Of a stretch of DNA of 64,000 bases, positions 1-10,929 are shown piece by piece (the first letter of the stretch is position 1; each line of letters opens with the position of its first letter). Source of the DNA: Polytrichum commune (lineage: Eukaryota; Streptophyta; Polytrichopsida; Polytrichales; Polytrichaceae); NCBI GenBank assembly GCA_950295325.1, contig OX485807.1, positions 16,953,001-17,017,000 of the forward strand, given 5' to 3'. Position numbers and translations under genes: made by a program. Below the pieces are notes generated by a model. That model was not told the DNA's origin. It was given only the letters and a program-made list of their open reading frames with translations, and did not search any database.

Positions 1-482
1 GCGACTTTGGCTAGACCATCATCTCCTAGAGGGAAGATAAGGGGGATGGAATGGTGCAGTGCTCTGATGGTGGCCATTGTAGAAGGAATGTAAATGCGAG
101 TCGGCCAAACGGGCAATGGACTTAAGCTGAGCAGAAAGTGGGTTGTGTATATAGTGATGTGATGAGCAGGCCATGGCAAGAGGGAATATGTGAAAGACGG
201 CGGAGACTTGGATTAGTAGTGGAATAATAAGCCGACTCATGATAGCAACATGATTAAGAACTGAAAATGCACTGCAACAATTACTTAAGTTAGTCATGAT
301 CATATGCCAATCCAATGTAGATATATTAAGAAAAAACATGAGGCTGAATGCCGAGTGCCGTAATTATAAATACACCAGAGACCACGTGAACCATTTAGTG
401 GATGTAAGGGACATTTTAATATATATAGGCAAATATATAGGGCATGTAGGATAACATTGTACTACAATAAAGCTATATCAAA
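1..482. other. unassigned AT-rich sequence
   Basis: No gene is recognised. A minus-strand open frame of 106 codons (19-339) has no motif I know, no clear splice sites and no partner elsewhere in the window, so I do not call it. The stretch ends where the twin 90-bp repeat begins. Confidence 0.3.
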
Positions 483-688
483 CTAATCCCACCCCAAGCC
501 TAGCCTTAACCCTCCCTGGCCTCACTAATTGAACCTGAAAAGAGCGTATCGTGGCCGAGACTAGGAATTCCAGACATCAAAATCAAAATCTATCACTTAC
601 TAATCCCACCCAAGCCTAGCCTAAACCCTCTCTGGCCTCACTGATTGAACCTGAAAAGAACGTATCGGGGCCGAGACTAGGAATTCCA
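483..688. repeat. twin 90-bp tandem repeat
   Basis: Two near-identical copies (483-572 and 600-688) are separated by 27 bp. Each runs from CTAATCCCACC to GGAATTCCA. They differ by a few substitutions and one indel. Each ends with a GTATCG(T/G)GGCCGAGAC core. Read on the other strand, the core of the second copy is the same 16 bases found in satellite monomers at 2.5-8.5 kb. Function is unknown; the position upstream of possible first exons at 1597 would fit a regulatory repeat, but that is speculation. Confidence 0.8.
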
Positions 689-740
689 TGATAGTAGCTA
701 TGCAATAATAAATTCTAAACACTAGAATGCTACATTCTGA

Positions 741-1250
741 TTAGCGACGAAGACGCTTATGGGGACCTTTGCCATTTTTGTCACCGTCATGTTTATGACA
801 ATGGTCAATCCCTAAACTATGAACTGCAGTGCATCCTTCGCAACCCAGTCCCTGATCTTTGGGACGTGGGGCACTCCTTAATAGAGATCTAGAGTAAGTG
901 CCCGGTTTAATAATCCCTACTCTAGAATAGGCATGAGTCTGTAAAGTAGACTTATCCTCTATCAGCATTGCAACATCCCCTTGCGAAGATGGAGTCCGTG
1001 CATGTGGACTCTAAACCATGACCGCCGGAGTAATTGAGCAATCATGTGGGATGATCGCCGGAGTCAACTGAGCAATCTTCATGTTGTTGACGTCTGCAGA
1101 ACCATCGATGGACAACGTGGTGTGAATTTGAGATGAACTAAGGGCACCTAAAGGAGCAAGGCTTGGGAGACTTGAGTCAGTACCCATGGGAGAAGAATAT
1201 GATGAGATGACATGAAGGAATGGGTACAAGTAATCGGGTATTATATACAC
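741..1250 (-). pseudogene. broken reading frame with Cys/His-rich basic tail
   Basis: On the minus strand one frame stays open over about 170 codons, interrupted by a single TAG at about 1002. The N-terminal half is Ser/Pro/Leu-rich. The C-terminal half has a cluster of two Cys in CEGC spacing, then DHCHKH, and ends in a basic KRLRR tail. Cys and His at this spacing could bind a metal, but I recognise no family. One in-frame stop in an otherwise coherent frame suggests a decayed gene or an unmodelled intron. The N-terminal start is uncertain. Confidence 0.3.
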
Positions 1251-1596
1251 GAAGGGTAGACACCAATACCCGAATATTTGACAACTTGTTAGATCAATAC
1301 ATAGTCAATATTTATTTATGGAAATGCTGGACAACTTGTTTCATGTAGGAATAGAATGTAAGACAACAATAGTCAATCCTTTAGCACCACCAAAAATCTG
1401 ACATGGCAAGATTGGAATATGTAAAAGAGGTTTTAGCGGCGCCTTTTGTAGTGTATTAATGCAGTGTGGATTAACCGAGGGATTATTTAAGAAGCCTCAG
1501 ATTAATTATCTAAAACCAATGTGAACATAATGATGGCGCAAAGATGTAAATTATGACAGACATGACAATGATATATAGGAACTGTTTGCTTCGGTA

Positions 1597-2324
1597 TTGT
1601 TAGAGATGAACACTAGGTCGAGAGCGAGAGCAAATCGAGAAGTTAGAAGGAATATTGAAAAACAGAGGCGTATTGAGAGAAGGCAAAGGTTCGAATCACG
1701 AGAGAGCATAGGGACACCGTACAACTTGCGGACAACAATGGGTAGACGAGGGCTTAATTCTGCTAGGGGCACAGGTAGAGGTTCCAAAGGAGAAAAAATG
1801 TTTGATGTCTCAGCGGTAGCTCCCATCGTTTTATTTCCTGTATCGGAGGAAGAGAACCAAGTTGACAAAGGGGGCAATGAGGTGTTGATTATCTGCAAGC
1901 CTAATGCCATTTTTTTTTATGTGTATTCACGGTAATTAGAATAGTTGACAAACATTAACTTCCATCGGCTCCTTTATATCGTATTTTATCTTTGGTGTGG
2001 GATTGTGAATTGGGTTTGGGTTGGGCATCTGGAACAGCGACTTACGCAGACACAGCTTCAACCTAGGGCAGCCTCAAGTGCCTCCACATCAGATGAGAGT
2101 GAGGAGCAGGTTTGTAAAGATTGGACTCAATTGGTGACTTTTAGGGCCATTGGTGTGGGGTTAGGTTTCTTTGCAAAGCTAACGCTGTCCCAGGCCAACT
2201 TCATAGCTAATGAGCAAAGGATATATACACTTGACAGAGCCTAGGAGAATTTGATCGCGGCGCTGATGTGGGTGATCTTCGAGAAGCCAGCATGGACAAT
2301 GAAGAGCAACACTTTGGGGAAGAG
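1597..2324 (+). CDS. possible 5' exons of the methyltransferase-like gene
   Basis: Three candidate exons in matching phase: about 1597-1881, 2050-2109 and 2238-2324. The first encodes a very basic Arg-rich segment (MNTRSRARANREVRR onward) and a Gly/Arg patch. The second is Ser/Asp/Glu-rich. The third contains NEEQHFGEE and ends at a GTAGGT donor. The 2110-2237 intron has GTTTGT and TTGACAG ends and removes a stop and a frame change. All joins are phase 0, as is the first recognisable exon of the gene at 8485. The third exon resembles the HEEQQHVGR stretch that precedes the same domain in the broken copy at 44.9-46.1 kb. That is why I link these exons to the gene across the satellite. The link is inference and transcript evidence is lacking; the donor at 1882 (GTGTTG) is weak. 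Confidence 0.35.
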
Positions 2325-2399
2325 GTAGGTTGTCCCACCCATAAATAATTGAATGTAAATTTTTGGTGTGAATTGAAATATTATGGAACCTATACTCGG

Positions 2400-2529
2400 A
2401 ACCTATATTCTGGAACCTATACTCGGCGAACGTGAGGGTGAGGGGGAGGGTTGAGGGTGAGGAGGTGAGGAGGTGAGGAGGAGGGTTGAGGGTTGAGCTT
2501 GAGGGTGTGGGAGAACGGCTTTAGGGATG
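2400..2529. repeat. G-rich simple repeat at the satellite border
   Basis: Degenerate GAGGGT, GGAGGTGA and GAGGGTTGA runs, preceded by three copies of GGAACCTATACTCGG-like sequence. This is transition sequence between the possible exons and the satellite and has no coding signal. Confidence 0.6.
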
Positions 2530-5500
2530 GCGGACTATGAGGTTGACTTGGGGTTGAGGGAATCTGGTTCGGGGGGTTGAGGTTGATATGTGACTGAATT
2601 TGATGTGAGGCTAAGGGTGGGTGAGGGAAGAGGGGATTCTGGTAGGGGGTAGCTGTATCAATATTTGATATTTGTAAGAATCTGAAATTGAAATGTTGTA
2701 CTCAGAAAAGGTGTCTCGGCCCCGACACACATTTTTGGGGGTCTAATATGTTAGTGATCTTGATATGAATGTGAGGTTGACTTGGGGTTGAGGGAATCTG
2801 GTTCGGGGGGTTGAGGTTGATATTTGACTGATTATGATTTGAGTCTAAGGGTGGGTGAGGGAGGAGGGGATTCTGGTAGGGGGTAGAAGTGCCAAATTTT
2901 GAATTCTCTAAAAATCTGAAATTGAAATTGAAGCTCATAAAAGGTGTCTCGGCCCCGACACACCTTTTTGGGGGTCTAATATGTTAGTGAGTTTGATAAG
3001 ACTATGAGGTTGACTGTGGGTTGAGGGAATCTGGTACGGGGGTTTGGACTTGATATTTGACTGAATTTGATTTGAGGCTCAGGGTGGGTGAGGGAAGAGG
3101 GGATTCTTGTAGGGGTAGATGTATCAATATTTGATATTTGTACAAATCTGAAATTGAAATGTGGTACTCAGAAAAGGTGTCTCGGCCCCGACACACCTTT
3201 TTGGGGGTCTAATATGTTAGTGAATTTGATATGACTATGAGGTTTAACTGTGGGTTGAGGGAATTTGGTTCGGGGGTTTGGAGTTGATATGTGACTGAAT
3301 TTGATGTGAGGCTCAGGGTGGGTGAGGGAAGAGGGGACTCTGGTAGGGGGTAGAAGTGTCAAATTTTGATATTTCTAAAAATCTGAGATTGAAATGTGGG
3401 ACTCATAAAAGGTGTCTCGGCCCCGATACACATTTTTGGGGGTCTAATATGTTAGTGATTTTGATATGAATGTGAGGTTGACTGTGCGTTGAGGGAATCT
3501 GGTTCGGGGGTTTGGACTTGATATTTGACTGAATTTGATTTGAGGCTCAGGGTGGGTGAGGGAAGAGGGGATTCTGGTAGGGGGTAGATGTGTCAATACT
3601 TGATATTTCTAAAAATCTGAAATTGAAATGTGGTACTCATAAAAGGTGTCTCGGCCCCGACACACATTTTTGGGGGTCTAATATGTTAGTGAGTTTGATA
3701 AGACTATGAGGTTGACTTGCGGTTGAGGGAATTTGGTTCGGGGGTTCGGACTTGATATGTGACTGAATTTGATTTGAGTCTCATTGTGGGTGAGGAAGGG
3801 GGGATTCTGGTAGAGGGTAGATGTGTCAATATTTGAATTTTCTAAAAATCTGAAATTGAAATTGAAGCTCATAAAAGGTGTCTCGGCCCCGACACACCTT
3901 TTTGGGGGTCTAATATGTTAGTGAGTTTGATATGACTATGAGGTTTAACTGTGGGTTGAGGGAATCTGGTTCGGGGGTTTGGACTTGATATTTGACTGAA
4001 TTTGATTTGAGGCTCAGGGTGGGTGAGGGAAGAGGGGATTCTTGTAGGGGGTAGATGTATCAATATTTGATATTTGTAAAAATCTGAAATTGAAATGTGG
4101 TACTCAGAAAAGGTGTCTCGGCCCCGACACACATTTTTGGGGGTCTAATATGTTAGTGATCTTGATATGAATGTGAGGTTGACTTGGGGTTGAGCGAATC
4201 TGGTTCGGGGGGTTGAGGTTGATATTTGACTTATTATGATTTGAGTCTAAGGGTGGGTGAGGGAGGAGGGGATTCTGGTAGGGGGTAGAAGTGCCAAATT
4301 TTGAATTCTCTAAAAATCTGAAATTGAAATTGAAGCTCATAAAAGGTGTCTCGGCCCCGACACACCTTTTTGGGGGTCTAATATGTTAGTGAGTTTGATA
4401 TGACTATGAGGTTGACTGTGGGTTGAGGGAATATGGTTCGGGGGGGTTGAGGTTGATATTTGACTGATTATGATTTGAGTCTAAGGGTGGGTGAGGGAGG
4501 AGGGGATTCTAGTAGGGGGTAGATGTGTCAATATTTGATATTTCTAAAATCTGAAATTGAAATGTGGTACTCATAAAAGGTGTCTCGGCCCCGACACACA
4601 TTTTTGGGGGTCTAATATGTTAGTGAGTTTGATAAGACTATGAGGTTGACTTGCGGTTGAGGGAATCTGGTTCGGGGGTTTGGAGTTGATATGTGACTGA
4701 ATTTGATTTGGGTCTCATTGTGGGTGAGGAAGAGGGGATTCTGGTAGAGGGTAGATGTGTCGATATTTGAATTTTCGAAAAATCTGAAATTGAAATTGAA
4801 GCTCATAAAAGGTGTCTCGGCCCCAACACACATTTTTGGGGGTCTAATATGTTAGTGAGTTTGATATGACTATGAGGTTTAACTGTGGGTTGAGGGAATC
4901 TGGTTCGGGGGTTTGGACTTGATATTTGACTGAATTTGATTTGAGGCTCAGGGTGGGTGAGGGAAGAGGGGATTCTTGTAGGGGGTAGATGTATCAATAT
5001 TTGATATTTGTAAAAATCTGAAATTGAAATGTGGTACCCAGAAAAGGTGTCTCGGCCCCGACACACATTTTTGGGGGTCTAATATGTTAGTGATCTTGAT
5101 ATGAATGTGAGGTTGACTTGGGGTTGAGCGAATCTGGTTCGGGGGGTTGAGGTTGATATTTGACTTATTATGATTTGAGTCTAAGGGTGGGTGAGGGAGG
5201 AGGGGATTCTGGTAGGGGGTAGAAGTGTCAAATTTTGAATTCTCTAAAAATCTGAAATTGAAATTGAAGCTCATAAAAGGTGTCTCGGCCCCGACACACC
5301 TTTTTGGAGGTCTAATATGTTAGTGAGTTTGATATGACTATGAGGTTGACTGTGGGTTGAGGGAATATGGTTCGGGGGGTTGAGGTTGATATTTGACTGA
5401 TTATGATTTGAGTCTAAGGGTGGGTGAGGGAGGAGGGGATTCTGGTAGGGGGTAGATGTGTCAATATTTGATATTTCTAAAAATCTGAAATTGAAATGTG

Positions 5501-8473
5501 GTACTCATAAAAGGTGTCTCGGCCCCGATACACCTTTTTGGGGGTTCAATATGTTAGTGAGTTTGATATGACTATGAGGTTGACTTGCGGTTGAGGGAAT
5601 CTGTTTCGGGGGTTTGGAGTTGATATGTGGCTGAATTTGATTTGAGGCTCAGGGTGGGTGAGGGAAGAGGGGATTCTGGTAGGGGGTAGATGTGTCAATA
5701 TTTGATATTTCTAAAAATCTGAAATTGAAATGTGGGACTCATAAAAGGTGTCTCGGCCCCGACACACATTTTTGGGGGTCTAATATGTTAGTGATTTTGA
5801 TATGAATGTGAGGTTGACTATGGGTTGAGGGAATCTGGTTCGGGGGTTTGAACTTGATATGTGACTGTATTTGATTTGAGTCTCATTGTGGGTGTGGGAA
5901 GAGGGGATTCTGGTAGGGGGTAGATGTGTCAATATTTGATATATCTAAAAATCTGAAATTGAAATGTTGTACTCATAAAAGGTCTCTCGGCCCCGATATA
6001 CTCTTTTTGGGGTCTAATAGGTTAGTGAGTTTGATATGACTATGAGCTTGATTGTGGGTTGAGGGAATCTAGTTCGGGGGTTAGGAGTTGATATGTGACT
6101 GAATTTGATTTGAGTCTAAGGATGGGTGAGTGTTGAGGGGATTCTAGTAGGGGGTAGAAGTGTCAAGTTTTTGTTTTTCTAAAAATCTGAAATTGAAATG
6201 TAGGACTCATAAAAGGTGTCTCGGCCTCGATATACTCTTTTTCGGGTCTAATAGGTTAGTGAGTTTGATATGACTATGAGCTTGATTGTGGGTTCAGGGA
6301 ATCTGGTTAAGAGGTTATGAGTTGATATGTGATTGAATGTGATTTGAGTCTAAGGATGGGTGAGTGTTGAGGGGATTCTGGTAGGGGGTAGAAGTGTCAA
6401 GTTTTTGTTTTTCTAAAAATTTGAAATTGAAACGCAGGACTCATAAAAGGTGTCTCGGCCCCGATATACTCTTTTTGGGGTCTAATAGGTTAGTGAGTTT
6501 GATATGACTATGAGCTTGATTGTGGGTTCAGGGAATCTGGTTAGGAGGTTATGAGTTGATATGTGACTGAATGTGATTTGAGTCTAAGGATGGGTGAGTG
6601 TTGAGGGGATTCTGGTAGGGGGTAGAAGTGTCAAGTTTTTGTTTTTCTAAAAATCTGAAATTGAAATGCAGGACTCATAAAAGGTGTCTCGGCCCCGATA
6701 TATTCTTTTTGGGTCTAATATGTTAGTCAGTTTGCTATGACTGTGATCTTGACTGTGGGTTCAGGGAATCTAGTTCGGGGGTTAGGAGTTGATATGTGAC
6801 TGAATGTGATTTGAGTCTAAGGATGGGTGAGTGTTGAGGGGATTCTGGTAGGGAGTAGAAGTGTCAAGTTTTGATTTTTCTAAAAATCTGAAATTGAAAT
6901 TTAGGACTCATATAAGGTGTCTTGGCCCCGACACACTTTTTTTGGGGTCTAATAGGTTAGTGAGTTTGATATGACTATGATCTTGATTGTGGGTTCAGGG
7001 AATCTCGTTAGGGGGTTATGAGTTGATATGTGACTGAATGTGATTTGAGTCTAAGGATGGGTGAGTGTTGAGGGGATTCTGGTAGGGAGTAGAAGTGTCA
7101 AGTTTTGATTTCTCTAAAAATCTGAAATTGAAATGTAGGACTCATAAAAGGTGTCTCGGCACCGACACACTCTTTTTGGGGTCTAATATGTTAGTCAGTT
7201 TGCTATGACTGTGAGCTTGATTGTGGGTTCACGGAATCTAGTTCGGGGGTTATGAGTTGATATGTGACTGAATGTGATTTGAGTCTAAGGATGGGTGAGT
7301 GTTGAGGGGATTCTGGTAGGGAGTAGAAGTGTCAAGTTTTGATTTTTCTAAAAATCTGAAATTGAAATGTAGGACTCATATAAGGTGTCTCGGCCCCGAC
7401 ACACTTTTTTTGGGGTCTAATAGGTTAGTGAGTTTGATATGACTATGATCTTGATTGTGGGTTCAGGGAATCTGGTTAGGGGGTTATGAGTTGATATGTG
7501 ACTGAATGTGATTTGAATCTAAGGATGGGTGAGTGTTGAGGGGATTCTGGTAGGGGGTAGAAGTGTCAAGTTTTTGTTTTTCTAAAAATCTGAAATTGAA
7601 ATGTAGGACTCATAAAAGGTGTCTCGGCCCCGACACATTCTTTTTGGGGTCTAATATGTTAGTCAGTTTGCTATGACTGTGAGCTTGACTGTGGGTTCAG
7701 GGAATCTAGTTCGGGGGTTATGAGTTGATATGTGACTGAATTTGATTTGAGTCTAAGGATGGGTGAGTGTTGAGGGGATTCTGGTAGGGAGTAGAAGTGT
7801 CAAGTTTTGATTTTTCTAAAAATCTGAAATTGAAATGTAGGACTCATAAAAGGTGTCTCGGCACCGACACACTCTGTTTAGGGTCTAATATGTTAGTGAT
7901 TTTGACATGAATTTGAGCTTGACTGTGGGTTGAGGGAATCTGGTTAGGGGTTAGGAGTTGATATGTGACTGAATTTGATTTGAGTCTAAGGATGGGTGAG
8001 TGTTGAAGGGATTCTGGTAGGGAGTAGAAGTGTCAAGTTTTGATTTTTCTAAAAATCTGAAATTAAAATGTAGAACTCATATAAGGTGTCTCGGCCCGGA
8101 TACACATTTTTTAGGGTCTAATATGTTACTGAGTTTGATAAGACTGTGAGCTTGACTGTGGGTTGAGGGAATCTGGTTTGGGGGTTAGGAGTTGATATTT
8201 GACTGATTATGATTTTAGTCTAAGGGTGGGTGAGGGAAGAGGGTATTCTGGTAGGGGGTAGATGTATAAAGTTTTGATTTTTCTAAGAATCTGAAATTGA
8301 AATGTAGGACTCATAAAAGGTCTCTCGGCCCCGACACACTCTGTTTAGGGTCTAATATGTTAGTGATTTTGATATGAATTTGAGCTTGACTGTGGGTTGA
8401 GGGAATCTGGTTAGGGGTTAGGAGTTGATATGTGACTGAATTTGATTTGAGTGTAAGGGTGGCTGGGGGTTGA
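2530..8473 (+). repeat. 234-bp satellite array, about 25 monomers
   Basis: The landmark GTGTCTCGGCCCCGA recurs at 2711, 2944, 3177, 3412, 3646, 3878, 4113, 4346, 4580, 4812, 5047, 5280, 5514, 5748, 5982, 6216, 6450, 6684, 6917, 7151, 7385, 7619, 7853, 8086 and 8320, a period of 232-235 bp. Left monomers (to about 5980) are G-rich and contain GGGTGGGTGAGGG. Right monomers read GATGGGTGAGTGTTGAGG instead. Part of the left half repeats as 934-bp blocks of four monomers; the right half alternates two types every 467-468 bp. The first and last monomers are partial. The many short minus-strand open frames in the array are by-products of the period (234 is divisible by three) and are not genes. Confidence 0.97.
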
Positions 8474-8484
8474 GCTGGGTGCAG

Positions 8485-9969
8485 CATTCAAAAGACAAAA
8501 CCCGGCACTACAAGGGTTCTTCGGAGGACCATCCCTGTTTGGACTTGATTCTTGCAGATATACCGGAAGGTCTTCCTGTTCCTGGCATATCAGACCCACC
8601 GTCGTCCATTCCCGCTTGGAATCAAGAATCAAAAGAGTGGTTACAATCACTCTTTGACTTTGCCGACGAACATCTGCACGACGACGGGGCAATTATTTTG
8701 TTTCACCCTTTTCGCATGAGTACGAAGTCCAATATTCTTGGATATTGCAAATCGTATGGTTTTGCAATTCGGAAAGAGTGGTGGGGAATGAACCGCCTTC
8801 ATCTCACATCCCCAATAAATCCAGCATCAACTGTAAGATAAAGCTTATGTCTTCTTGCTGATCACCGCATTCAGTTTCAATTTAATCCTTGAGGTAGTTC
8901 TGAGTGTAGACCCACCTAAGTATTATACTCACGCAGTTGTGTTGTTTACTTTGTAAAGTAATGTTGTTCTTTATGTCTGGTACATTGTAGACCATGAGGT
9001 TCGGTATTTCATTGGCGGTCAGGAGCATGCCGGGGTCACCTCCATCGAAGTTTTCATTTCGCCATGTCCCTGCATTGGATCCTTATGGGGTGGATGTTGC
9101 ACGGGATGATATTCTCCAGAACTTGGTCTCTCGTGAGGACCAGCTAACTAATGGATCCACACCATGGCGAGGGCCTCGTGAAAAGTCTGTGCTTCTAATG
9201 CAAATGCTAATTGAAGCATGTAGCTCCCCATGGGATATTATTCTAGACTGCACGGCATCGACCGGTATGTCTTTGTAATCTTCCATTTCAGTTGGTTAAT
9301 CGTTAATATTGTTTTGGTCTACAAAATTCATAGTTGTTTTTGTACTAAGTTTTTTCCAACTTCTTTATTTGCAGGATCTTCCATTCATGCATGCCGCAAT
9401 GTGCACCGTCACATTGCGGCATTAGAGGCTGACGTTGATATTTTTGAGGCCTTACTTGCTCCATTGATTATCTCTAGAGCAGCCTCTGAAGTCACTCTTG
9501 AAGACCGTGTCACCAGTTTAGAGGATCTTGAGGGTGAAGATATCCCCGTAGAGAGGATTGTGAAAAGATCTCGGTTTACTAAGTGAGTAAGGTCCACAAA
9601 TTTTCTTACGTGTGTTATGTTTTTTGCTGTCATTTCTTATAAAAGTTGAGTTATGAACATGGTACCATTGGCATTTGCAGATGCGATAAATTGGGCTATC
9701 CTATTCACCGGCCTTTTTTTTGTGACCCTAAATTCTATCCCAGCCGTCCAAAGTCTTGGCAACTTCCTACATATGCAAATGATATTGCTAATCAACTAGC
9801 TGGAGGTTCTTATCAGACTTTTACATCTAAATATCGTCCGGGAAGAGTTTTAGAGTTTTTGGATATAGAAGCTTTAGAATCTGATGGTCAGGCCTCCTCT
9901 GATGCAGATATTAGTGATTCTAGAATGTCTTCATCATCAGGTGATCACAGTGATTCGGATCTGATGTAA
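8485..9969 (+). CDS. divergent DNA N4/N6-methyltransferase-like protein (four exons)
   Basis: Exons 8485-8832, 8991-9264, 9375-9582 and 9681-9969 join in frame with GT-AG introns (donors GTAAGA, GTATGT, GTGAGT; acceptors TTGTAG, TTGCAG, TTGCAG) to give 372 residues ending in TAA. The order matches beta-type N6_N4 DNA methylases: LILADIPEG at about residues 21-29 sits where motif IV (LIxADPPY) belongs. It is followed by an FADEHLHDDGAIILF segment (usually LxPGGxLYVF). PREKSV (178-183) stands for the HPTxKP box, and ILDCTASTGSS (200-210) for motif I (DPFxGSG). An ALEAD segment with E225 stands where the SAM-ribose acidic residue is expected. The C-terminus is Ser/Asp-rich. DPPY is DIPE, so ordinary base-amino methylation is doubtful. 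The first exon abuts the satellite; its acceptor (GTGCAG) is weak and upstream coding is missing or displaced. SAM binding is inferred from family resemblance only. Confidence 0.72.
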
Positions 9970-10318
9970 TAGCTTCATGTGAATGTCTGTGTACTATCTA
10001 ATATACCGTTTTTTCTTCTGTTGGTTTTTCAGTTTGTGCACTCATTCCGCATGGAATTCATTGTATGTGTATCACTTTCGGAGTTTTTGGGATTGCATAT
10101 ATGAAATTGCATATTTAAGTTAACTTTTGACTTCGTTTTTTTTTATATTGTTCAAAATATTCTCTAACACCACTTGGTTACTTGTTAATGTTTGAGTGTT
10201 TGGATTTATAAAGTGTGGTGTGGTTTTTAATATTCCAATTGTCTTGTTGAATGCATCTTGTCGTTGTTCTCAAATAACACTACACTTTTGTGGTCGTCAA
10301 CTAGTAGACAATCTAAAG
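9970..10318. other. 3' flank of the methyltransferase-like gene
   Basis: T-rich sequence with no further coding signal. It probably holds the 3' UTR and terminator region of the gene ending at 9969. I see no single decisive polyadenylation signal. Confidence 0.4.
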
Positions 10319-10378
10319 ACAAGTAGCCAAACCAAATACACCTAACATTTTGATTTCTCAAGCATATCCTACCCACAA

Positions 10379-10408
10379 GAAAGAGGCCTCGGATCCGAGG
10401 CCTCTTTC
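10379..10408. repeat. 30-bp perfect palindrome
   Basis: The arms read GAAAGAGGCCTCGGA and its exact complement, centred on the GGATCC between 10393 and 10394. It could extrude as a cruciform, or mark a palindromic binding site or the footprint of a replication slip. Confidence 0.95.
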
Positions 10409-10518
10409 CAAACCTCCTCCTCATGCTAGAACATACAAGAAATGGCCAAATGCAAAAACAAGTAGCCAACTCAAATATACATAACATTTTGATTTTCAAG
10501 CATAAGCTACCCACAACT

Positions 10519-10544
10519 AAGAGGCCTCGGATCCGAGGCCTCTT
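10519..10544. repeat. 26-bp perfect palindrome, second copy
   Basis: Same core as 10379-10408 with arms AAGAGGCCTCGGA, two bases shorter on each side. Both copies keep perfect symmetry although flanking bases in the tandem unit have diverged. Confidence 0.95.
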
Positions 10545-10929
10545 CCCATAGGTCCACCATCTTCTCAACCACACTGAATTTTCCCACGGCCATAGGGACT
10601 CGTTGGTAATTTTAAGAAACTTTTGGTCCTAAAAATTAGGCACTCCATAAATATCGGCCTCATAATTCCAAAATTAAACTTGAAATATGTGCAAAATCCA
10701 CGGTCATAGGGGTCCTAACTTTCGTTAAATGGAGTTTCAAATTTTGATTTTCTGCTCACAAGATCTGCTCACCGCTCACCGCTCACATCGTAACATTCCT
10801 GCACGTGAGCGTACATGTCTTTTTCATTGGTCCGCAAGTTTGGATAAAGTGACACAGAAGTATATCAAGCCATCCTTGCGATTTCAACACAAACAACTTT
10901 GCAAGGATTACAAGAGATGCAAAAACAAT

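Larger units (their letters stand above)
10319..10596. repeat. 139-bp tandem duplication, each unit with a large palindrome
   Basis: Two units begin with ACAAGTAGCCAA at 10319 and 10458. They share the ACATTTTGATTT and CAAGCATA segments, and each contains a palindrome centred on GGATCC: 10379-10408 (30 bp, perfect) and 10519-10544 (26 bp, perfect). The minus-strand open frame running through here carries the palindrome twice as RPRIRGL and is unlikely to be a gene. Confidence 0.9.

Noticed and set aside
2702..5274. Series of minus-strand open frames of 64-108 codons with similar sequence
   Set aside because: They repeat with the 234-bp satellite, whose period is divisible by three, so one chance open frame propagates through the array.
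10227..10574. 115-codon minus-strand open frame containing RPRIRGL twice
   Set aside because: It is the translation of the duplicated palindrome unit; no family match and no codon signal beyond the repeat.
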